Source: Rhodoluna lacicola | GTDB lineage: Bacteria > Actinomycetota > Actinomycetes > Actinomycetales > Microbacteriaceae | NCBI RefSeq assembly: GCF_000699505.1 | Contig: NZ_CP007490.1 | Location: 1,240,001 to 1,304,000, forward strand | Reading direction: 5' to 3' | DNA length: 64,000 bases | Shown: positions 9,824-19,278 of the stretch, in pieces | Numbering within the stretch: the stretch's first letter is position 1 | Layout: each line of letters opens with the position of its first letter | Notes under the pieces: model-generated | What the model was told of the DNA's origin: nothing | Database searches by the model: none | Seen by the model: the letters and a program-made list of their open reading frames with translations, nothing else | Position numbers and translations under genes: made by a program

Positions 9824-12800
9824 TTAGAAACCGGTGTACTCGGTGTCGACTGATGAGTTCTCGTTGCGTGAAAGGTTGATGCCGAGTTCTTCCGCTGCGC
9901 GGTCTGACTCAAAGTCATCTTCCTTTAGAGATACAACCTGGCCAGCTGCGTTGAGAACCTCAACGTTTAGAGCCAATGACTGCATTTCTTTCGCAAGAAC
10001 GCGGAACGACTCTGGAATACCAGGAGCCTGAATGTTCTCGCCCTTTACGATTGCCTCGTAAGTCTTCACACGACCAGTGATGTCGTCAGACTTGATGGTT
10101 AGAAGCTCCTGCAATGTGTGCGCTGCACCATATGCCTGAAGCGCCCATACTTCCATTTCACCAAAGCGCTGTCCACCGAACTGCGCCTTACCACCTAGTG
10201 GCTGCTGAGTGATCATTGAGTAAGGACCAGTTGAACGTGCGTGGATCTTGTCGTCTACCAAGTGGTGCAACTTCAAGATGTACATGTAACCAACTGAGAT
10301 TGGCGCTGGGAACGGCTCACCTGAGCGACCGTCGAATAGACGAGTCTTACCGGTTCCGTCAATCAGACGCTTGCCATCGCGGTTTGGAAGAGTTGAGTTT
10401 AGAAGCCCAACAATTTCATCCTTTGATGCACCGTCGAAGATTGGGGTTGCAACCTTGGTGCCCGGAGCAGCTGAACGCATTTCTGCGACCATTGCGTCGG
10501 CCCACTTTGCAACGCCTTCTACGTTCCAACCCTGCTTTGAAATCCAACCTAGGTGGGTCTCAAGAATCTGACCAAAGTTCATACGGCCAGGAATACCAAG
10601 TGGGTTTAGAACAACGTCAACCGGAGTTCCGTCTTCCATGAATGGCATGTCTTCAACAGGAAGGATCTTAGAAATAACACCCTTGTTACCGTGACGACCA
10701 GCAAGCTTGTCACCCTCGGTAATTTTGCGCTTCTGTGCGATGTGAACGACCACGCGCTGGTTTACACCGGCACCTAGTTCGTCATCGCCAGCTTCAATGT
10801 CAAATACGCGAACACCGATAACAGTTCCCTGCTCACCGTGTGGCACCTTCAATGAGGTGTCGCGAACTTCGCGTGACTTCTCGTTGAAGATCGCGCGTAG
10901 CAAACGCTCTTCGGCTGAAAGCTCTGTCTCACCCTTAGGTGTTACCTTTCCAACCAAGATGTCGCCAGGGCGAACCTCTGCACCAATGCGAATGATGCCG
11001 CGCTCGTCAAGCTGAGCCAATGCCTCTTGCGAAACGTTTGGTAAGTCAGAAGTAATTTCTTCCTTACCTAGCTTGGTGTCGCGAGCATCAACTTCGTACT
11101 CTTCGATGTGGATAGAAGAAAGAGTGTCTTCCTTAACCAAGTTCTGGCTCAGGATGATCGCGTCCTCGAAGTTGTGACCTTCCCATGGCATGAACGCAAC
11201 TAGCAAGTTCTTACCTAGAGCTAGTTCACCCATGTCGGTTGAAGGACCATCGGCAAGAACTTCGCCGGCCTCTACACGCTGACCAGCTTCAACAATGATT
11301 CGCTGGTTGATTGCAGTTCCCTGGTTTGAACGGTCGAACTTACGAAGTACGTAAGTCTTGGTTCCACCCTTGTCCTGCTGAACGGTGATTGTGTCTGCAT
11401 CAACTTCTGCAATGACACCGGCGGTTTCGTTAATCACAACTGCACCAGAGTCGATTGCGGCAACGCGCTCCATACCGGTTCCAACAAATGGTGAGTCAGA
11501 ACGTAGCAGTGGAACAGCCTGACGCTGCATGTTCGCACCCATCAACGCACGAGACGAGTCGTCGTGCTCAAGGAACGGAATCAATGATGTTGAAACAGAT
11601 GCAAGCTGACGAGGTGAGATGTCTAGGTAGTCAACGTCTTCTGCGTCTACTTCAACAACGTCACCCTGGAAGCGAGCGAACACCTTCTTGTTTGCAAATG
11701 TCTTGTCTGGGTTTAGCGGAGTCTCGGCAGCACCGATAGCCTTGCCCTGCTCTGCAGCTGCATCAAGGTACTCAATGGTCTTTGAAACTTTTCCATTGAC
11801 GACCTTTGCGTATGGAGTCTCAATGAAACCAAACGCGTTGATGCGTGCGTAAGCAGTGAGCGAACCGATAAGACCAATGTTCGGACCTTCAGGAGTCTCA
11901 ACTGGACACATACGTCCGTAGTGAGATGGGTGAACGTCACGGACCTCCATTTGGGCACGCTCACGAGCGATACCACCGGGTCCAAGCGCTGATAGACGAC
12001 GCTTGTGGGCCAGGCCAGCAAGTGGGTTGTTCTGGTCCATGAACTGTGACAACTGAGAAGCACCGAAGAACTCCTTGATTGCTGACACAACTGGACGCAG
12101 GTTAATCAGGGTCTGCGGGGTGATCGCCTCAATGTCTTGAGTTGACATACGCTCGCGAACAACGCGCTCCATACGGCTTAGACCAATACGAACCTGGTTC
12201 TGGATTAGCTCACCAACTGAACGAATACGACGGTTTGAGAAGTCATCGATGTCGTCAGATGAAACGGCAATCTTTACAGACTTGCCACCCATCTTGATTG
12301 GGAACTCTAGACGAGCACCGGTTGAAACGGCTGCTGCGTTAGCGATCTGCTGGTCGAAAAGAAGTAGGTACTTCAAAGTTGCAACTACGTCTTCAACGGT
12401 AAGAGTGTTCTGCGCTGCGTCAACCGATAGGCCTAGCTTGCGGTTTAGCTTGTGACGACCAACCTTTGCCAAGTTGTAGCGCTTTGACTCAAAGTAAGTT
12501 GACTTCAACCATGCTTCTGAAACTTCAGCACCGGCTGCCTCGCCACGTACCTTGCGGTATAGCTCGCGAAGCGCGTCTTCTTTGGTAAGGATTGGGTTAG
12601 CGAAAACCTTTGACTTGTCGTAGGCAAGAGTGTTCTCAATTAGATCAACGTCGTAAGTCCAGTTAGGTGCTCCAGCCTTAACTGCTGACTCAAGATCCTT
12701 GAACTCTTCGCGAATCTGCTCTTCTGAAAGACCAAGTGCCTTAAGGAAGATGGTTGCAGAAACCTTAGTCTTGCGATCTACCTGCACCTGAATGATTGGC

Positions 12801-13438
12801 TGACCAAAACGAGCGATTGGCTTGCGGTCATCGCGCACCCACTCGGTTAGGAACTCTAGGTAAGAACCACGAGACGGAATGATCTGCGCCTTGTTGTTAC
12901 GAACGTCCAAGTTACCGGTGGTGTTTGTTGAAACAGAGAAGTACACACCAGGTGAACGAACTAGCTGTGAAACAACCACGCGCTCTGTTCCGTTAATAAC
13001 GAAGGTGCCCTTTTCAGTCATGACTGGGAAGTCACCCATGAAAACTGTCTGTGACTTAATTTCACCGGTTAGGTAGTTGGTGAACTCAGCCTTGATGTAA
13101 AGCGGCTGGGTGTACGACTTGCCCTTGGTCTTGCACTCGTCAGGAGTGTATGAAGGGTCGTAAAGTTCTGGGTTTCCAAAAGTAAGACCCATCTTCGCGT
13201 CCTGCGAAGAGTTAGAGGCGTCTTCGATCGGAGAGATCTCTTCAAAGATTTCTTCCAGACCGGTCTTAGCCTTTGGTCCTTCTTTTTCACGCCATGCAGG
13301 GTTACCAACGAGCCAGTCAAAGCTCTCAGTCTGCAGACTTAGTAGATCGGGTAGTTCGATCGGCTCTGGTGATTTTGCAAAACTAAGACGCTTTGCAAGA
13401 CGATCGTTCTTCTGGGTTTTTGCGTTCTTCGCAGCCAA
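9824..13438 (-). CDS. rpoB: DNA-directed RNA polymerase subunit beta
   Basis: A beta subunit of about 1,204 residues. The rifampicin-binding cluster near residue 456 ([13 protein letters not shown], then [12 protein letters not shown]) has the sensitive-type residues. The frame is open to a TTG at 13468, but the TTG at 13436-13438 is preferred because a GGAGGAA lies just ahead of it (13441-13447), and the protein then begins MAAKNAKTQ. The upstream 180 bp carry a palindrome and a repeated 12-mer that probably belong to its promoter region. rpoC follows directly. Confidence 0.96.
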   Translation of the reverse strand: MAAKNAKTQKNDRLAKRLSFAKSPEPIELPDLLSLQTESFDWLVGNPAWREKEGPKAKTGLEEIFEEISPIEDASNSSQDAKMGLTFGNPELYDPSYTPDECKTKGKSYTQPLYIKAEFTNYLTGEIKSQTVFMGDFPVMTEKGTFVINGTERVVVSQLVRSPGVYFSVSTNTTGNLDVRNNKAQIIPSRGSYLEFLTEWVRDDRKPIARFGQPIIQVQVDRKTKVSATIFLKALGLSEEQIREEFKDLESAVKAGAPNWTYDVDLIENTLAYDKSKVFANPILTKEDALRELYRKVRGEAAGAEVSEAWLKSTYFESKRYNLAKVGRHKLNRKLGLSVDAAQNTLTVEDVVATLKYLLLFDQQIANAAAVSTGARLEFPIKMGGKSVKIAVSSDDIDDFSNRRIRSVGELIQNQVRIGLSRMERVVRERMSTQDIEAITPQTLINLRPVVSAIKEFFGASQLSQFMDQNNPLAGLAHKRRLSALGPGGIARERAQMEVRDVHPSHYGRMCPVETPEGPNIGLIGSLTAYARINAFGFIETPYAKVVNGKVSKTIEYLDAAAEQGKAIGAAETPLNPDKTFANKKVFARFQGDVVEVDAEDVDYLDISPRQLASVSTSLIPFLEHDDSSRALMGANMQRQAVPLLRSDSPFVGTGMERVAAIDSGAVVINETAGVIAEVDADTITVQQDKGGTKTYVLRKFDRSNQGTAINQRIIVEAGQRVEAGEVLADGPSTDMGELALGKNLLVAFMPWEGHNFEDAIILSQNLVKEDTLSSIHIEEYEVDARDTKLGKEEITSDLPNVSQEALAQLDERGIIRIGAEVRPGDILVGKVTPKGETELSAEERLLRAIFNEKSREVRDTSLKVPHGEQGTVIGVRVFDIEAGDDELGAGVNQRVVVHIAQKRKITEGDKLAGRHGNKGVISKILPVEDMPFMEDGTPVDVVLNPLGIPGRMNFGQILETHLGWISKQGWNVEGVAKWADAMVAEMRSAAPGTKVATPIFDGASKDEIVGLLNSTLPNRDGKRLIDGTGKTRLFDGRSGEPFPAPISVGYMYILKLHHLVDDKIHARSTGPYSMITQQPLGGKAQFGGQRFGEMEVWALQAYGAAHTLQELLTIKSDDITGRVKTYEAIVKGENIQAPGIPESFRVLAKEMQSLALNVEVLNAAGQVVSLKEDDFESDRAAEELGINLSRNENSSVDTEYTGF

Positions 13439-13521
13439 TGTTCCTCCAAGGAATCTTTTATTAATCAATCGCGAATTGATAAATAGGTTTGGGTGAAAAA
13501 TCGCAACCTAAAACCGTTGAC

Positions 13522-13558
13522 GCCAAAATATGCGGTCAAGCGCGCAGCCAAAATATGC
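13522..13558 (-). repeat. Direct 12-bp repeat upstream of rpoB
   Basis: The 12-mer gccaaaatatgc occurs at 13522-13533 and again at 13547-13558, a 25-bp period. It lies 84-120 bp before the rpoB start and may be a tandem factor-binding site or duplicated promoter segment. Confidence 0.5.
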
Positions 13559-13592
13559 ATGCGGGGTGTTTGGGAGCAAAGAATCAGTCTAT

Positions 13593-13610
13593 AACCGTTA
13601 TCGAACGGTT
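13593..13610. terminator. Perfect hairpin after the 113-residue gene
   Basis: Arms 13593-13599 and 13604-13610 are 7 bp with a 4-base loop, 9 bp past the stop of the upstream small gene. There is no T-run. It may terminate that gene or be an operator for rpoB. Confidence 0.4.
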
Positions 13611-13618
13611 GTAAACAA

Positions 13619-13960
13619 TTAAAAGAAAAACATCATTTTTGCTCTAAGGTTTTGGTCAAATTTCTTGACGTTTCCGTCGACCAGCGCCAAATCGCGAGCG
13701 TCCAGCAGCATGGCGGTGCTGCCATCATCAAATTTGGCTAAAACACAAGGCTCTTTGCCGGTTGCCGAGGCGCTGAGCTCAAAATCCACCCCATAATCGG
13801 CCTTATATGCGGCGGTAAGGGCTCTAAATTGGGCTTTTTTGCGTGAAATTCGCTTCAAATCACAGGCGATTGCTCCACTTAGGCCTTTTTTGGCCAGGTG
13901 AACCCCGACAAGGGCCACCGGATTTGGGGACCCCTGATATTGCGGCTGATATGCCTCCAT
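13619..13960 (-). CDS. Hypothetical protein, 113 residues
   Basis: A small protein of unrecognised family with no signal peptide or membrane segment. It has a basic middle (LKRISRKKAQFRAL near 36-50) and a hydrophobic end (MMFFF). It follows the 124-residue gene by 15 bp on the same strand, with GGGG purines before the ATG, so the two form a small operon upstream of rpoB. Function unknown. Confidence 0.7.
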   Translation of the reverse strand: MEAYQPQYQGSPNPVALVGVHLAKKGLSGAIACDLKRISRKKAQFRALTAAYKADYGVDFELSASATGKEPCVLAKFDDGSTAMLLDARDLALVDGNVKKFDQNLRAKMMFFF

Positions 13961-13975
13961 AAAACGACCCCTTAC

Positions 13976-14350
13976 TTAACAGGCCACTAGGGCGTCGTTG
14001 ATTTCGTCGGCTAGGGCCTGGGCGTTATCGGTGCTGATAACCAGGCGCTTATAGCGCTGAGTGGCCGAGGTTGCCAGGGTGAGGGTGATGGCGGGTTGGT
14101 TTGAGCGCCAGAGGGCGAAGGTCCAGCCACCGGTCTTGCCAAAGCGCAGGTACGAGCCGTAGGCCAAAAGGGTTGGAATCGAGGTGCCGGGCAGGCGCAG
14201 GCCAAAGGTTTTCCAGACATCTTTATCGGCAACTTCGGCACCTCTAATTAGGGCCGCTGGGATTTTGAAGTCTCCGTGCAGGCCAAAGATTTTCTCGCCA
14301 CGGGTCAGCTTGATCAGCATGTGGGTCTGGGTGAGTTCGATCTGGGCCAT
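13976..14350 (-). CDS. Conserved actinobacterial PH-like small protein
   Basis: A 124-residue cytosolic protein that resembles a widespread actinobacterial family of unknown role: a short beta-strand start, GEKIFGLHGDFKIPAALIRG, then RLPGTSIP, a strand-rich middle with GGWTFALWRS, and a final helix (ADEINDAL). The fold looks pleckstrin-homology-like by strand order, which is an inference. The start is supported by a TAAACT box exactly six bases upstream, pointing to a leaderless transcript. It probably drives the 113-residue gene too. Confidence 0.75.
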   Translation of the reverse strand: MAQIELTQTHMLIKLTRGEKIFGLHGDFKIPAALIRGAEVADKDVWKTFGLRLPGTSIPTLLAYGSYLRFGKTGGWTFALWRSNQPAITLTLATSATQRYKRLVISTDNAQALADEINDALVAC

Positions 14351-14362
14351 AAATAGAGTTTA
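14348..14362 (-). promoter_or_regulatory. Leaderless -10 element of the 124-residue gene
   Basis: TAAACT (14357-14362), six bases, then the ATG (14348-14350). Confidence 0.5.
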
Positions 14363-14378
14363 TGGTTCAGTTGACAGT

Positions 14379-15206
14379 GTGGAAATTAGAAATCTGCTGA
14401 AAGTAGTTGGGGTCGCCGCACTGGCGCTGCCCCTGCTGAGTTCTTGTTCCACGGCGCCCGATCCATTTTTGGAAAAACTAAACGCAACTGTGGCTGACAC
14501 GGTTTTCAAAGAGCCGATTGCCAGCTCTTGGGGTTGCATCCAGCTGACTGGAATCTTTTGCCCGCAGCCCATGCACGATGTGGTTTTTGCAGCACCGGCG
14601 GACCTTGATACCAAGCTGGTTTGCACAGAATTTTTTGATTTAGCTAAGGGATTTGGTGCGGTTGCCTATTCGCTCAATGATGGCACCGGCAACGCCGCAA
14701 AATTGCCAGCCAAAAAAGACGAGGTAATTGAACTCTGCGCAGTTGGACTTGCCAAGCCGCTAAAGAATTTCGATGGCAGTGAAATTTATCAGGGGTTGGC
14801 GCTTTATGACGATGGAGCTAAAGACCAAATTGGCAAGTATTTCTCGCTGGGGCGCGGAGTTGAGTCTGTTGGAGACAAGAGATTTAATCTGACGATAGCG
14901 TTTTCTAAAGATCTGAATCGGGTTGGTCCAATCACCTATGGAATTGAGAAACCAAAACTTAGAACTCAACCAGAGGTGCATGCTGGAAACGAACTAAACG
15001 AGCGTGCGGCTGAAACTATGAAGACGGCCAATCCGATTATCGGGATGAAAGAGGCCGATGCGATCGCCAAGATTGAATCTGACGGCTACACCTGGGTAGT
15101 GGTTGATCGCGACGGCGAGGAATTTATTACCGATGCCTCTTACAACCCGGAAAGAATTCGCCTGACCATTCGCGATGGTGTGATTTACGACGCAGTCGCT
15201 GGGTAA
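14379..15206 (+). CDS. Lipoprotein with C-terminal I78-inhibitor-like segment
   Basis: The frame is open from 14184, but that part overlaps the divergent gene. GTG at 14379 gives a clean signal: MEIRNLLKVVG, a hydrophobic core, then the lipobox LLSSC at about 19-23, so the mature protein would be lipid-anchored outside the membrane. The mature part is about 250 residues. The last 55 (GMKEADAIAKIESDGYTW ... DRDGEEF ... RIRLTIRDGVIYDAVAG) resemble the peptidase-inhibitor I78/potato-inhibitor type fold, as judged by eye. The middle is not recognised. No ribosome site is visible, so the start is less certain than the frame. Confidence 0.7.
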   Translation: MEIRNLLKVVGVAALALPLLSSCSTAPDPFLEKLNATVADTVFKEPIASSWGCIQLTGIFCPQPMHDVVFAAPADLDTKLVCTEFFDLAKGFGAVAYSLNDGTGNAAKLPAKKDEVIELCAVGLAKPLKNFDGSEIYQGLALYDDGAKDQIGKYFSLGRGVESVGDKRFNLTIAFSKDLNRVGPITYGIEKPKLRTQPEVHAGNELNERAAETMKTANPIIGMKEADAIAKIESDGYTWVVVDRDGEEFITDASYNPERIRLTIRDGVIYDAVAG

Positions 15207-15209
15207 ACC

Positions 15210-15299
15210 TGGCGGTGACGGTGGGATTTGAACCCACGGTGGGCTTTCACCCACACAACTTTTCGAGAGTTGCACCTTCGGCCGCTCGGACACGTCACC
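15210..15299 (-). tRNA. tRNA-Ser(CGA)
   Basis: On the minus strand the acceptor arms GGTGACG and CGTCACC pair, with discriminator G and an encoded CCA (15210-15212). The anticodon stem CAACT/AGTTG holds the loop CTCGAAA, anticodon CGA, reading UCG. A long variable arm (GTGGGTGAAAGCCCAC) is typical of class II serine tRNA, and the T arm has GGTTCAAATCC. It is convergent with the upstream lipoprotein gene. Confidence 0.96.
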
Positions 15300-15356
15300 G
15301 TCAAATAGGCTACTACACGGAGTATCAACCAGATCTGGCGCCAATAAAGGGGAGTT

Positions 15357-16274
15357 TTGAGTACTGAAGGTTCAATGCGCGCAATCATTGCGGCACTGCT
15401 GGCAAATATCGGAATCGCAATCACCAAGTTCATTGCGGCGGCCTTCTCTGGTTCGGCATCGATGTTTGCCGAGGGAATTCACTCGGTGGCCGACTCGGGT
15501 AATCAGATCCTGCTAATCATTGGCGGCAAGCGGGCCAAGCGAGCCGCGACCGCTGCTCACCCATTTGGTTATGGACGCTCACGCTATATCTACGCGTTCA
15601 TGGTCTCGATTGTTTTGTTTAGCGTTGGTGGATTGTTCTCAATTCTTGAGGGCATCGAGAAACTTCAACACCCGCACGAACTTGAAATGGTTTGGTTGCC
15701 GCTGGTGGTTTTGGGCGCGGCAATCATCATGGAGTCGTTCTCACTTCGCACCGCGGTTAAGGAATCAAACCACGTGCGCGGCAACAAGAGTTGGATTCAA
15801 TTTGTGCGCCACGCTAAGAGCCCTGAGCTGCCGGTTATTTTGCTTGAGGACTTGGCCGCTCTAATTGGTTTGGTGTTGGCCTTTGGCGGTGTTGGTCTAA
15901 CCGTTGTGACCCACAATCCAATCTGGGATGCAATTGGAACTTTGGCAATTGGTGGATTGCTAGTGCTGGTTGCCATCGTGCTTGGTCTTGAAACTTCAAG
16001 CCTTTTGGTTGGTGAGGGCGCTACCGCCGAAGACACCGGCAAGATTCGCAAGGCACTTGAGGAAACTCCGGGAGTGCAGTCTGTGATCCACATGAAGACT
16101 CTTTACCTTGGCCCTGAGGAACTTATGGTTGGCGCAAAAATCGGTGTGGCTTCAAATGCCACCGGGCAATTTATCGCACAGGTAATTAATGATGCTGAGG
16201 GGAACATGCGCAGTGCGGTTCCTGCCGCCAGAGTTATTTATCTTGAGCCCGACGTGCTGCGAAAAAACTCTTAA
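15357..16274 (+). CDS. Cation diffusion facilitator family transporter
   Basis: A 305-residue membrane protein of the CDF family, which exports divalent metals such as Zn2+ in exchange for protons. The first helices include GSASMFAEGIHSVADSGNQ near residues 31-49 with the usual acidic and His positions. A later helix has LLEDLAALIG, an E-D pair instead of the common HxxxD, as in ZnT9-like relatives. The C-terminal 80 residues form a cytoplasmic ferredoxin-like domain. The start is TTG at 15357 behind AAAGGGGAG; an ATG at 15375 is the alternative. Its last 41 bp overlap the 3' end of tadA on the other strand. The metal is not predictable. Confidence 0.9.
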   Translation: MSTEGSMRAIIAALLANIGIAITKFIAAAFSGSASMFAEGIHSVADSGNQILLIIGGKRAKRAATAAHPFGYGRSRYIYAFMVSIVLFSVGGLFSILEGIEKLQHPHELEMVWLPLVVLGAAIIMESFSLRTAVKESNHVRGNKSWIQFVRHAKSPELPVILLEDLAALIGLVLAFGGVGLTVVTHNPIWDAIGTLAIGGLLVLVAIVLGLETSSLLVGEGATAEDTGKIRKALEETPGVQSVIHMKTLYLGPEELMVGAKIGVASNATGQFIAQVINDAEGNMRSAVPAARVIYLEPDVLRKNS

Positions 16275-16689
16275 GCTGCGCAGAAGCTTCAACTTCTTTA
16301 ACTCCGGCAATAACTTCAACCGGGTTGCCTAGGCGGGCGTCACGCAGCAAATCGTAAAGTGAGCCACTGGCGCCAACTCGCTCGTCCCAGGCTCCAAAAA
16401 CAACTCGTGGAATTCTTGCGGCCACGATTGCACCAGCACACATCACGCAGGGTTCAAGAGTTACCACGAGCGTGCAGCCATCTAGGCGCCAGTCATCAAT
16501 TGCGGCGGTTGCCTCGCGAATGGCAATGATCTCAGCGTGGCCGGTTGGATCTTTGGTTTCCTCGCGATTGTTATGTGCGCGACCGATAACCTCGCCAGAC
16601 GCTGTGACCACGATCGCACCAACTGGAACATCCTCGCCCGATTGCTCGGCTTCGGCGAGCGCTTTCTGCATCAGGGCTTCGTAATCCAT
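16234..16689 (-). CDS. tadA: tRNA-specific adenosine deaminase
   Basis: A 151-residue zinc deaminase that converts A34 to inosine in the tRNA-Arg(ACG) wobble position. The zinc and catalytic residues are present: HAE at 51-53 and PCVMC with C81 and C84. Length and the ASGSLYDLLRD segment fit TadA rather than a free-base deaminase. A TAAATT box lies six bases upstream of the ATG, so the gene appears leaderless. It is divergent from upp, with only 43 bp between the two starts. Confidence 0.93.
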   Translation of the reverse strand: MDYEALMQKALAEAEQSGEDVPVGAIVVTASGEVIGRAHNNREETKDPTGHAEIIAIREATAAIDDWRLDGCTLVVTLEPCVMCAGAIVAARIPRVVFGAWDERVGASGSLYDLLRDARLGNPVEVIAGVKEVEASAQLKSFFAARRAQDK

Positions 16690-16701
16690 AACGCCAATTT
16701 A
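16687..16701 (-). promoter_or_regulatory. Leaderless -10 element of tadA
   Basis: TAAATT (16696-16701), six bases, ATG (16687-16689). Confidence 0.5.
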
Positions 16702-16720
16702 CCTCAATGCAACTTGACGG

Positions 16721-16735
16721 TAGATTTGCGGTATG
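16721..16735 (+). promoter_or_regulatory. Leaderless -10 element of upp
   Basis: TAGATT (16721-16726), six bases, ATG (16733-16735). It faces the tadA element, so two promoters share 43 bp. Confidence 0.5.
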
Positions 16736-17368
16736 CGAGTTCACATTGCCGACCACCCGTTGATCACCCACAAACTGACTGTGCTGCGCGATAAGGCAAC
16801 GCCTTCGCCGGTGTTCCGTCAGCTGGTTGAGGAGCTCGTGACTCTGCTTGCCTATGAGGCAACTCGCGATGTGCGCGTAGACAAGGTAGTTGTTGATACT
16901 CCCGTTGCTCCTTATAACGGTGTGAAGCTTGCCCGCCCCCGCCCAATCATCATTCCGGTGCTTCGCGCGGGTTTGGGAATGCTTGAGGGCATGACCAAGT
17001 TGCTGCCAACTGCCGAGGTTGGCTTCTTGGGCATCAAGCGCAATGAGGAAACCCTTGAGCCTTACACCTACGCCAACCGACTGCCAGATGATCTGACCGG
17101 TCGCCAGGTTTTTATCATTGACCCGATGCTTGCCACCGGTGGAACTCTGATTGACAGCATTGATTACGTTTTTGAACGCGGTGCAACCGATGTCACCTGC
17201 GTTTGTCTACTTGGTGCCCCTGAGGGTTTGGCCGCGGTTGAGGCGCACGTTGCAGGTAAAGACGTCAAGGTAGTGCTGGGTGCACTGGATGAGAAGCTCA
17301 ACGAGAAGGGCTACATCGTTCCCGGTCTTGGTGATGCTGGTGATCGTCTCTACGGTGTAGCTCAGTAA
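16733..17368 (+). CDS. upp: Uracil phosphoribosyltransferase
   Basis: The 211-residue enzyme joins uracil and PRPP to give UMP in pyrimidine salvage. The PRPP-binding loop [10 protein letters not shown] lies at 129-138, with the expected [16 protein letters not shown] segment near 68-83 and the family end GDAGDRLYG. Length is standard. The last 71 bp overlap a weaker reading frame on the other strand. Confidence 0.96.
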   Translation: MRVHIADHPLITHKLTVLRDKATPSPVFRQLVEELVTLLAYEATRDVRVDKVVVDTPVAPYNGVKLARPRPIIIPVLRAGLGMLEGMTKLLPTAEVGFLGIKRNEETLEPYTYANRLPDDLTGRQVFIIDPMLATGGTLIDSIDYVFERGATDVTCVCLLGAPEGLAAVEAHVAGKDVKVVLGALDEKLNEKGYIVPGLGDAGDRLYGVAQ

Positions 17369-17894
17369 TTTCCAGCTGGGCTACTTCTCGTATATGTCTG
17401 TCTAAAATTTCGATGATTGGCGAGTAGGCGTATTGGTTCATTCCGTTAAATTCACGGACCTGCAGCTTTCTACCCTGTTCTAGACCATGCAGCCACCGTT
17501 TTGCTGTGTGTCGTGAGATGCCTGCCTCCACCGATAGAGCAGTGATGCTAATAACCGGAAACCGACTAAGCGCTCGCATCAATTTAGGGATCTGAGTCAA
17601 AGGGACCATTTTGCTGACTAAGAAAAAGTGGAGCATATTTTGAAATTCCTGCAATAGGTCAAGCTCAGAACTTTCGGAATCTGCACCACTTTTTCTTATT
17701 GTCCTGGGCACAACCAATTTTGGACGCGTCAGTGTTGATGCTCCAACCCAAAATCTTGGCGGTCTCGTTTTTCGAACCAACTCATTACTCAGTGGGGAGA
17801 TTATGGATAACCGGCTACGGGATAGCCGGGCTTGGTGGATCTTCGCCAGCGAAAGGCTGTTCTTGATGAGTTCCGCAAAATCAATTTCAATCAC
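17298..17894 (-). CDS. Possible HTH protein, resembles C-terminal part of Fic proteins
   Basis: A 198-residue frame starting at GTG 17894. Residues about 110-175 ([28 protein letters not shown]) look like the winged-helix tail that follows the Fic domain in many Fic proteins, but no HPFxxGNGR Fic motif is present. The middle contains an 80-bp element bounded by perfect 13-bp inverted repeats, and the last 24 codons run antisense into upp. It may be a remnant of a longer gene or a small DNA-binding protein. No promoter or ribosome site is evident. Confidence 0.45.
   Translation of the reverse strand: MIEIDFAELIKNSLSLAKIHQARLSRSRLSIISPLSNELVRKTRPPRFWVGASTLTRPKLVVPRTIRKSGADSESSELDLLQEFQNMLHFFLVSKMVPLTQIPKLMRALSRFPVISITALSVEAGISRHTAKRWLHGLEQGRKLQVREFNGMNQYAYSPIIEILDRHIREVAQLEITELHRRDDHQHHQDRERCSPSR
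17619..17698. repeat. 80-bp element with perfect 13-bp inverted repeats
   Basis: taagaaaaagtgg (17619-17631) and its exact complement at 17686-17698 flank 54 bp. The outer bases GAC and GTC also pair after a two-base bulge. It sits inside the HTH-like frame. No transposase is present. It could be a miniature inverted-repeat element or a large RNA hairpin. Confidence 0.6.
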
Positions 17895-17969
17895 GGCTAG
17901 ATTTTGCTACGCCGGCTCTGGCCTTGACTCAGAGCGTAACAAACTGTGGATAAGCCTCTAAGCCATAGG

Positions 17970-17984
17970 TAACCTTTACTCATG
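17970..17984 (+). promoter_or_regulatory. Leaderless -10 element of winged-helix gene
   Basis: TAACCT (17970-17975), six bases, ATG (17982-17984). A perfect DnaA-box-like TTATCCACA lies just upstream on the minus strand (17945-17953). Confidence 0.5.
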
Positions 17985-18662
17985 ACCAATCCAAAGCCAA
18001 CTGGCGAAAACTCGGCCGACCCGGCTGGCTTGGCCAACTCGGCCTCCCCGGCCATTTCGGCTGAAAACGCGCCTGCGCTAGAGACTGAAGCGCGCGGCTT
18101 TGCACTTTATGTGGGAGTGGATGAGGCAACTGCCGCTGCAGCCGGGGTATCACTATCGGAGTTGGTCACTGCACTGCGCAAGACCGTTGCCGACTTGGTG
18201 CCGAGTGCCGCCGCCGAAACCTACGCGGCCGTTGCGTTGGCACCAAAGGGAATTGGTGGCAAGCCTATCGATGTGGTTCGCACCGCACTGCGAGACCCTA
18301 GGGCACTAGACAAGCTGACCCTGGCAAAAGAAAAAATCGATCCAAACGAACCGACCAAGGGCATCGTTATTGACCCAAGTCGCAAGAAGGTTTTTGCCGA
18401 CGGTGAAAATGCCGACCTTACCTACAAAGAATTTGAACTGCTCCAGTACCTGATCGAGCACGAGGGTTCGACTATTTCTCGGCGCGAAATTATCGATGTG
18501 ATTTGGAATGAAGGCGAAGGCGAAATTCCTAATGACAGAACCATTGACGTGCACATTCGCCGTTTGCGCGCCAAGATTGCCGGCTACGAAGACATCATTC
18601 GCACGGTGCGCGGTGGGGGCTACCGTTTTGATAAGCACCCCGAAGTAATTTACGAAATCTAA
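17982..18662 (+). CDS. Orphan winged-helix transcriptional regulator (OmpR/PhoB-type DNA-binding domain)
   Basis: A 226-residue protein. Residues about 125-220 form a PhoB-type winged helix: LTYKEFELLQYLIEHEG, then SRREIIDVIW, RTIDVHIRRLRAKI and the wing TVRGGGYRFD. The N-terminal part has no phospho-receiver domain: an Ala/Asn-rich start, then an alpha-beta segment of unknown role (ALYVGVDEATAAAAGVSL). So it is likely not controlled by a histidine kinase. The stop codon overlaps the next start (TAATG), which couples it to the kinase-like gene. Confidence 0.85.
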   Translation: MTNPKPTGENSADPAGLANSASPAISAENAPALETEARGFALYVGVDEATAAAAGVSLSELVTALRKTVADLVPSAAAETYAAVALAPKGIGGKPIDVVRTALRDPRALDKLTLAKEKIDPNEPTKGIVIDPSRKKVFADGENADLTYKEFELLQYLIEHEGSTISRREIIDVIWNEGEGEIPNDRTIDVHIRRLRAKIAGYEDIIRTVRGGGYRFDKHPEVIYEI

Positions 18663-19264
18663 TGACAGAAAATTCAAACTCTGCGACACAGGGTGAGCCA
18701 GGGCTGGCCGAAAAAATTGCAGCCCAAGTGCTGGAACTTATTGATCGCGGCAACTCCATGCCAATCGTGCTGATTGATGGTCGCAGTTGTTCAGGAAAAA
18801 GCACGCTGGCCAGCGAGATTCAAAACCTGGTTTTCAAAGATGGCGAATCTGCGCCACGAGTTGTGCACATGGACGACCTTTACCTTGGCTGGAATGGATT
18901 GCAAGCCGGGGTGGATTATTTGCAGCGATTCATTTTGAAGCCGTTATCGGATTCCTACATCGCCCAGTGGCGTGAGTTTGATTGGTCTAACCAGGGCGAA
19001 CCTGGCTACGAATCGCGAAACGGCGAGTGGCGTGAATTCAGTGGTGGCACTCCCCTGATTGTTGAAGGCTGTGGCGCGCTAAATCAACTGAGTGCGCCGC
19101 TTGCCGACATTAGGGTTTGGCTAGAGGCTGACCAAGAGACCAGACTGCAGCGCTGGTTAGCCCGCGAGGGTTCAAGCGAGCACTGGGCCGAGTGGGCTGC
19201 TCAAGAAGAAGAGTTCTACGCCCGCGAAAAATCTAGCCAGCTAGCGGATTCTAAATTTAACTAA
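18662..19264 (+). CDS. Uridine kinase-like P-loop NTPase
   Basis: A 200-residue cytosolic protein with a Walker A motif GRSCSGKST at 40-48, MDDLYLGWNG near 71-80 and VEGCGAL near 131-137, the pattern of uridine/cytidine kinase-like P-loop kinases. The substrate is not established. Its ATG overlaps the stop of the winged-helix gene by one base, so the pair is translationally coupled. Confidence 0.8.
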   Translation: MTENSNSATQGEPGLAEKIAAQVLELIDRGNSMPIVLIDGRSCSGKSTLASEIQNLVFKDGESAPRVVHMDDLYLGWNGLQAGVDYLQRFILKPLSDSYIAQWREFDWSNQGEPGYESRNGEWREFSGGTPLIVEGCGALNQLSAPLADIRVWLEADQETRLQRWLAREGSSEHWAEWAAQEEEFYAREKSSQLADSKFN

Positions 19265-19278
19265 TCCAATTTTTCTTT

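Noticed and set aside
13441-13468. TTG at 13468 as rpoB start
   Set aside because: No ribosome site precedes it, while a strong GGAGGAA stands right before TTG 13438.
14184-14378. Upstream start of the lipoprotein at 14184
   Set aside because: It overlaps the divergent gene by more than 150 bp and would bury the signal peptide; GTG 14379 gives a normal lipoprotein leader.
17945-17953. Perfect DnaA box, and another TTATTCACA at 37685-37693
   Set aside because: Single isolated boxes; no cluster, no AT-rich unwinding region and no dnaA/dnaN neighbours, so no origin.
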